64,000 bases of DNA, taken from the NCBI GenBank assembly GCA_903900265.1, contig CAIUMM010000014.1:1-64000 (forward strand), written 5' to 3'. The notes below the pieces were generated by a model. The model was not told the DNA's origin, made no database searches, and was given only the letters and a program-made list of their open reading frames with translations. The position numbers and the translations under genes are program-made. Position 1 is the first letter of the stretch. Each line of letters begins with the position of its first letter. This document shows, one piece after another, positions 60,082-64,000 of the stretch. The DNA comes from an uncultured Pseudomonadota bacterium (GTDB taxonomy: Bacteria > Myxococcota_A > UBA796 > SXON01).

Positions 60082-62649
60082 ATGCCTACGCTGTACTCTT
60101 TTCATGCCGCCTCCCGGGCTCCGATGTTCCGCCGCGCCGCCCTGCTGACCGCCTTCGGGCTCTCCCCGATTGGCACGATGGGCAGCGTCGCGTACGCCGA
60201 GCCGGCGCCCTCCTCGGGCTCGGCATCCACCACCTCCGCCGAGCGGCCGGACCTCCCGTTCAAGAGCCTCGCCGGCGAAGACGGCGTGCACGTCCTCTTC
60301 GAAAACCCAGCGTTGATGAACTTCGACCGCGACCCCGGCTACGCGTTTTACTACCGCACCTCCGCGCTGAACGAGGGGGACAACGCGTTCACGCTCGCCA
60401 CCACCGGCAGCGGCCTCGGGCTCGGCGTAGGCTACCACCAGCTGCCCGGCGACGACGGCGCCCCTTCCGGCTGGTGGACCTTCTCCACCGGTGCGTCGGC
60501 GCGCCTGACCAAGGGGCTCGCGGTTGGGACCGCGGTGCATTGGCAGCTCCCCGATGGCGGCGACAACAACTTTGTCTCGTGGGACTTAGGAGTAGGCTGG
60601 CGGCCAGTGCCTTTTCTCGGCTTCGGTGGTCATGTCTTGAACGTCGGCAGCCCGGCGCCAGACTTAGCCGTGAACACCGAGTACGGCGCCGGAATCGCGC
60701 TGCGGCCTTGGAACGATCTTGCCACGCTGGGCATCGATTGGCGCGTCGTCGCGCCCCCGCAGGCCGAGGCCGAGCAGCACAGCGTCGTCTCGTTGCGGGT
60801 CAAGCCCAGCCGCGGTCTTTGGGTGCGCGCGTATGGGGATGTGCCGCTCGCGACTCCCTCCAACCTCGTCTTGGGGGGCGCGCTGGAATTTCACCTCGCG
60901 GACCTCGCGATCGGCGTGGACGGCGCCGCGGGCCTCGGAGATCCCGGGAACCCCGCGATCGGCGGCTACTTGGCGACCACGCCCCACAGCGACCAGCTGT
61001 TCTTGCCGGGGCGCAAGATCGCCTCGTTCGACATGGACGGCGAGTACCCGTACAACTCCGATGCGGGCTCGTTCGTAGACGCCCCCGAAAGCTACCTGAC
61101 GCTGCTCCGTCGCCTAAAGACCGCCGCTCACGACCCGCAAGTGCGCGGCATCCTGATCCGCGTCCGAAGCGTCGGCTTCAGCTTCGCGCAGGTCGAAGAG
61201 GTCCGAAACCTGCTGCTGGACGCGCGCACCGAGCGAAAGGCGGTGGTCGTCTACATCGACGGCGAGGCTTCCAACGCCACCTACATGCTCGCATCCGTAG
61301 CGGATCGCATCTACCTGCACCCCGCCGGCGGCATTGAGCTGGTGGGTCTGTCCGCGGAGCTGCAGTTCTACAAAGGCGCGCTGGACCTCGTGGGCGTGCA
61401 AGCGCAATACCGCAAGCGGGCGGAGTTCAAGTCTGCGCCCGAACAGTGGACAAACACCGGCTCATCGGACCCGGCGCGTGAAGAGATGAACGCGCTGTTG
61501 GATGACCTCTCCGCCGCGTTGCAGGCGGGCATCGCTGTAGGCCGTGGAAAGACCGCCGAAGAGGTCAAGGCGCTGATCGACCAAGGCCCGTTCACCGCCA
61601 AAGAAGCCCTCGCGAACGGCTTGGTCGACGGCCTGATCTACCCGGACGAAGTGGATCGCGAGCTCCACACCGTCTTTGATCAACCCGGGCTCTTCCTGGA
61701 TGAAGGATACGAGCAACAACCCGACGAGTCCGGCTGGCAAGCTCAGCGGGCGATCGGGGTGATCGTCGTCGATGGGGCGATCTCCGAAGGAGAGAGCAGC
61801 CCCGGCGGCTTCTTGTCGGGGGCCTCCACGGGCGCAGACACCGTTGTTCGAGCGCTGGACCAAGCGCGGGAGACCGCGGCCGTCAAAGCCGTGGTGCTGC
61901 GCGTCGACAGCCCAGGCGGCTCGGCGTTCGCGTCGGACGCCATCTGGCGCGCCGTGCAACGACTGCGGGATGAAGGCAAGCCGGTGGTCGTGAGCATGGG
62001 CGGCTACGCAGCCTCAGGGGGGTACTACGTCGCGGCGAACGCCACCGCGATCTATGCGCTTCCTTCGACCGTAACGGGCAGCATCGGCGTGTACGGCGGG
62101 AAGTACAACCTGCAAGGCTTGTTCGAGCGCCTCCACATCGAGACCGAGAGCTTCGACCGCGGGCGCAACGCGTCGATGAACTCGATGTCCAAACCCTTCG
62201 ATGAGGTCCAGCTTGCCGCGTTGGATCGCATGATCGGCGACACCTACGCGCAGTTCAAAGAGAAGGTCGCCGCAGGGCGACACATGACCGACCAACAGGT
62301 CGAAGACCTCGCGCGCGGGCGGGTCTGGAGCGGCACCGCTGGCTTGACGCACGGGCTGGTTGACGCCTACGGTGGCTTCTACGAGGCCGTCGACCGTGCC
62401 CGAAAAGAGGCCAACATCGAAGAGAACACGCCGTATGCTCTGGTGTCGTATGGGTCCTGGGACAACGGCGCGGGGGACCTCCCCACCACGCTCATCCGAG
62501 CGGGGGTGCGGAAGATCGCCGGCAAGAGCCCGATCCTCGGCACGGCAAAGCTTGAACTCCCGGTCGATCTGGAGCCCTTCTGGAGCTTGTCGGCGTTGAA
62601 AGACACCTCGGTGTTCGCGATGGTCCCCTACCACCTCGAGATCCACTGA
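60082..62649 (+). CDS. S49 signal-peptide-peptidase with N-terminal beta-barrel-like domain
   Basis: 855 residues. ATG 60082 has GGAG five bases upstream. Signal peptide RRAALLTAFGLSPIGTMGSVAYA; residues 50-310 are a series of amphipathic strands (GNAFTLATTGSGLGLGVGYH type, WWTFSTGASARLTKGLAVG, LGVGWRPVPFLGFGGHVL, VSLRVKPSRGLWVRAYGDV), as in a FadL/PorV-like outer-membrane barrel. Then two S49 domains: K450 (EFKSAPEQW) and S645 (GGYAASGGYY), TGSIGVYGGKYN. The dyad is complete, so protease activity is expected. A barrel-plus-SppA layout would put the protease at the outer membrane rather than the inner. The stop is two bases before the regulator gene. Confidence 0.83.
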   Translation: MPTLYSFHAASRAPMFRRAALLTAFGLSPIGTMGSVAYAEPAPSSGSASTTSAERPDLPFKSLAGEDGVHVLFENPALMNFDRDPGYAFYYRTSALNEGDNAFTLATTGSGLGLGVGYHQLPGDDGAPSGWWTFSTGASARLTKGLAVGTAVHWQLPDGGDNNFVSWDLGVGWRPVPFLGFGGHVLNVGSPAPDLAVNTEYGAGIALRPWNDLATLGIDWRVVAPPQAEAEQHSVVSLRVKPSRGLWVRAYGDVPLATPSNLVLGGALEFHLADLAIGVDGAAGLGDPGNPAIGGYLATTPHSDQLFLPGRKIASFDMDGEYPYNSDAGSFVDAPESYLTLLRRLKTAAHDPQVRGILIRVRSVGFSFAQVEEVRNLLLDARTERKAVVVYIDGEASNATYMLASVADRIYLHPAGGIELVGLSAELQFYKGALDLVGVQAQYRKRAEFKSAPEQWTNTGSSDPAREEMNALLDDLSAALQAGIAVGRGKTAEEVKALIDQGPFTAKEALANGLVDGLIYPDEVDRELHTVFDQPGLFLDEGYEQQPDESGWQAQRAIGVIVVDGAISEGESSPGGFLSGASTGADTVVRALDQARETAAVKAVVLRVDSPGGSAFASDAIWRAVQRLRDEGKPVVVSMGGYAASGGYYVAANATAIYALPSTVTGSIGVYGGKYNLQGLFERLHIETESFDRGRNASMNSMSKPFDEVQLAALDRMIGDTYAQFKEKVAAGRHMTDQQVEDLARGRVWSGTAGLTHGLVDAYGGFYEAVDRARKEANIEENTPYALVSYGSWDNGAGDLPTTLIRAGVRKIAGKSPILGTAKLELPVDLEPFWSLSALKDTSVFAMVPYHLEIH

Positions 62650-62651
62650 CC

Positions 62652-64000
62652 GTGAAGGCGGCCCGAATCCTTGTCGTCGACGACGACCGCGCGGTGCGAA
62701 CCGCGCTCTCGGTAAACCTGCGGAAAGCCGAGTACGACGTCGCCTTGGCGGCGTCCATCGCGGAGGCGCTCGATCTCCTTCGCGAATCGGCCTTCGACGT
62801 GCTGCTGACCGACGTGAACATGCCGGGCGGCTCGGGGATGGAGCTGCTTGGCGAGGTGCGCACGCACTGGCCGGAGACCCGCGTGGTGATCATGACCGGC
62901 TTCGGGTCGGTGCAAGACGCGGTCCACGCGATGAAAGCCGGGGCCGCGGACTACATCATCAAGCCGATCGAGCGCGACGAGCTGTTGGTGCTGCTCGATC
63001 GGGCGCTGAAGACGCGCGCGATGCAGCGCGAGCTCGCGCAGCTGCGTCAGGAGGTGACCGAAAAGTACGGTTTCGCGACGATGATCGGCATCTCGCCACC
63101 CATGCGCGAGGTCTACGAGCAGGTGCAGGCGGTCGCCGACTCCAACGCGCTCGTGCTGATCAACGGCGAGACCGGCACCGGAAAGGAGCTCATCGCCCAC
63201 GCGCTGCACTACCGCAGCCGCAGAGCGCAGGCACCGATGATCGCCGTGAATTGCGCAGCACTGCCAGAAAACTTGCTGGAAAGCGAGCTGTTCGGGCACG
63301 AGCGCGGTTCATTCACCGGAGCGACGCGCCAGCATCAAGGCAAGTTTGAACAAGCCGATGGCGGGAGCCTGTTTCTGGACGAGATCGGCGAGATCCCGCC
63401 CAACGTACAGGTGCGCCTGCTGCGCGTGCTCGAAGGCGGCAGCTTTACCCGCGTGGGCGGCGAGAACGCAGTCAAGGTCGATGTGCGCGTCATCGCCGCG
63501 ACCAATCGAGATCTTCGCAAGGAGGTCGCCGCCGGAAACTTCCGGGCAGACCTTTACTATCGCCTGCATGTGTTCAACATCAAGCTCCCTCCCCTGCGGG
63601 AGCGGCGGGACGACATCCCGTTGTTGGTCGAGCACTTCTGTCGCAAGTTCGCCGAGCGCCACGGGCGCCCCGTCCCCATCATCGCGCCCGCCGCGATGCG
63701 CTCGTTACAAGCCTACAGTTGGCCGGGTAACATCCGCGAACTCGAGCACTTCATGGAGCGCACCGTCCTGCTCGCGGGGGGCGGTGAGATCGCGACGGTT
63801 CGGCTGCCCGAGGCCGAAGCGAGGGAGCGCCCGCCGGGCACTCAGGTTTCGCTGCGCGACATCGGACCGGGCGGCTTGCCCTCCGCGCTCGATAGCATCG
63901 AGCGACAGCTGATCGTGGAGGCCCTCCAAGACGCCGGAGGCGTGCAGGCACAGGCGGCCCGCGCGCTTGGCATCAGCCGCTCCAACCTCAACTACCGTAT
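62652..64000 (+). CDS. NtrC-family sigma-54-dependent response regulator (3' end cut by window edge)
   Basis: 449 codons visible from GTG 62652. The receiver domain has VDDDRAVR, phospho-acceptor D in LLTDVNMPG and the IKPI lysine. The AAA+ domain has Walker A GETGTGKE, the sigma-54 contact loop ERGSFTGA (GSFTGA rather than GAFTGA), Walker [13 protein letters not shown], and RADLYYRL and [11 protein letters not shown]. The C-terminal Fis-type helix-turn-helix starts ([11 protein letters not shown]) as the window ends. No kinase gene is adjacent. Probably co-transcribed with the upstream S49 gene. Confidence 0.94.
   Translation, partial: MKAARILVVDDDRAVRTALSVNLRKAEYDVALAASIAEALDLLRESAFDVLLTDVNMPGGSGMELLGEVRTHWPETRVVIMTGFGSVQDAVHAMKAGAADYIIKPIERDELLVLLDRALKTRAMQRELAQLRQEVTEKYGFATMIGISPPMREVYEQVQAVADSNALVLINGETGTGKELIAHALHYRSRRAQAPMIAVNCAALPENLLESELFGHERGSFTGATRQHQGKFEQADGGSLFLDEIGEIPPNVQVRLLRVLEGGSFTRVGGENAVKVDVRVIAATNRDLRKEVAAGNFRADLYYRLHVFNIKLPPLRERRDDIPLLVEHFCRKFAERHGRPVPIIAPAAMRSLQAYSWPGNIRELEHFMERTVLLAGGGEIATVRLPEAEARERPPGTQVSLRDIGPGGLPSALDSIERQLIVEALQDAGGVQAQAARALGISRSNLNYR

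Noticed and set aside
1-64000. Pairing the left-edge kinase with the right-edge NtrC-type regulator
   Set aside because: They are on opposite strands at opposite ends of the window, each with different neighbours. Both are cut by the window, so their real partners may lie just outside.

Overview
The window is high-GC (roughly two-thirds G+C), densely coded DNA from a Gram-negative bacterium. I place it, by inference, in Myxococcota or a nearby 'deltaproteobacterial' lineage. The reasons are secreted lipoproteins with long Asp-Ser/Asp-Thr tracts after the lipobox, MopE-type metal-binding motifs, a PilZ-family domain on a signalling protein, AgmX/PglI-type TonB-C proteins beside an ExbB/ExbD motor, and polysaccharide export by an OPX protein next to its own beta-barrel. 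GTG and TTG starts and 1-4 base stop/start overlaps are common. I found no tRNA, rRNA, CRISPR array, insertion sequence or prophage. The window opens inside a histidine kinase and closes inside an NtrC-type regulator.

Layout. (1) 1-9509, minus: a tight unit read purS-purQ-purL, a degenerate PurF homologue, a DnaK with a C-terminal PilZ-like domain, a TrmN6-like methyltransferase and a histidine kinase. (2) 9674-16842, plus: alkaline phosphatase lipoprotein, PLP decarboxylase, argS, DUF362 ferredoxin-like protein, LD-carboxypeptidase. (3) 16871-23574, mixed: SppA, an alpha/beta-hydrolase lacking its nucleophile, a small unknown protein, an M20 peptidase, a methyltransferase. (4) 23666-30005, plus: two cell-surface propeller lipoproteins, an unknown secreted protein, a zinc-finger plus histone-fold protein, a pseudo-receiver and a methyltransferase. 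(5) 30017-39234: polytopic membrane protein, Ig-like secreted protein, serine hydrolase, MscS-like channel, peptide-binding lipoprotein, UbiB kinase. (6) 39338-43238, minus: a solitary ribosomal protein L3 gene with a clear terminator, and ftsK. (7) 43355-46286, minus: OPX export protein, its beta-barrel partner and a small secreted protein. (8) 46382-59805, minus: a long envelope-machine cluster with DacB, a periplasmic protein, three TPR proteins, a small secreted protein, ExbB, two ExbD-like proteins, an FHA-like/TonB-C transducer and a TonB-C lipoprotein. It resembles the Agl-Glt gliding machinery of Myxococcus xanthus and its non-gliding relatives. (9) 60082-64000, plus: a second SppA fused to a beta-barrel-like domain, and the regulator.

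The most unusual items are: the zinc-finger/histone-fold protein (28159-28626); the PurF homologue that keeps four Fe-S cysteines but has lost both active sites (5037-6359); the lid-less DnaK-PilZ fusion (2139-5012); the two-ExbD stator in which one partner has lost its channel aspartate (48890-49384) inside the Agl-Glt-like cluster; the lipoprotein built from six near-identical 71-residue blades (25990-27495); and the SppA/beta-barrel fusion (60082-62649). All functional assignments are by eye, without database searches.
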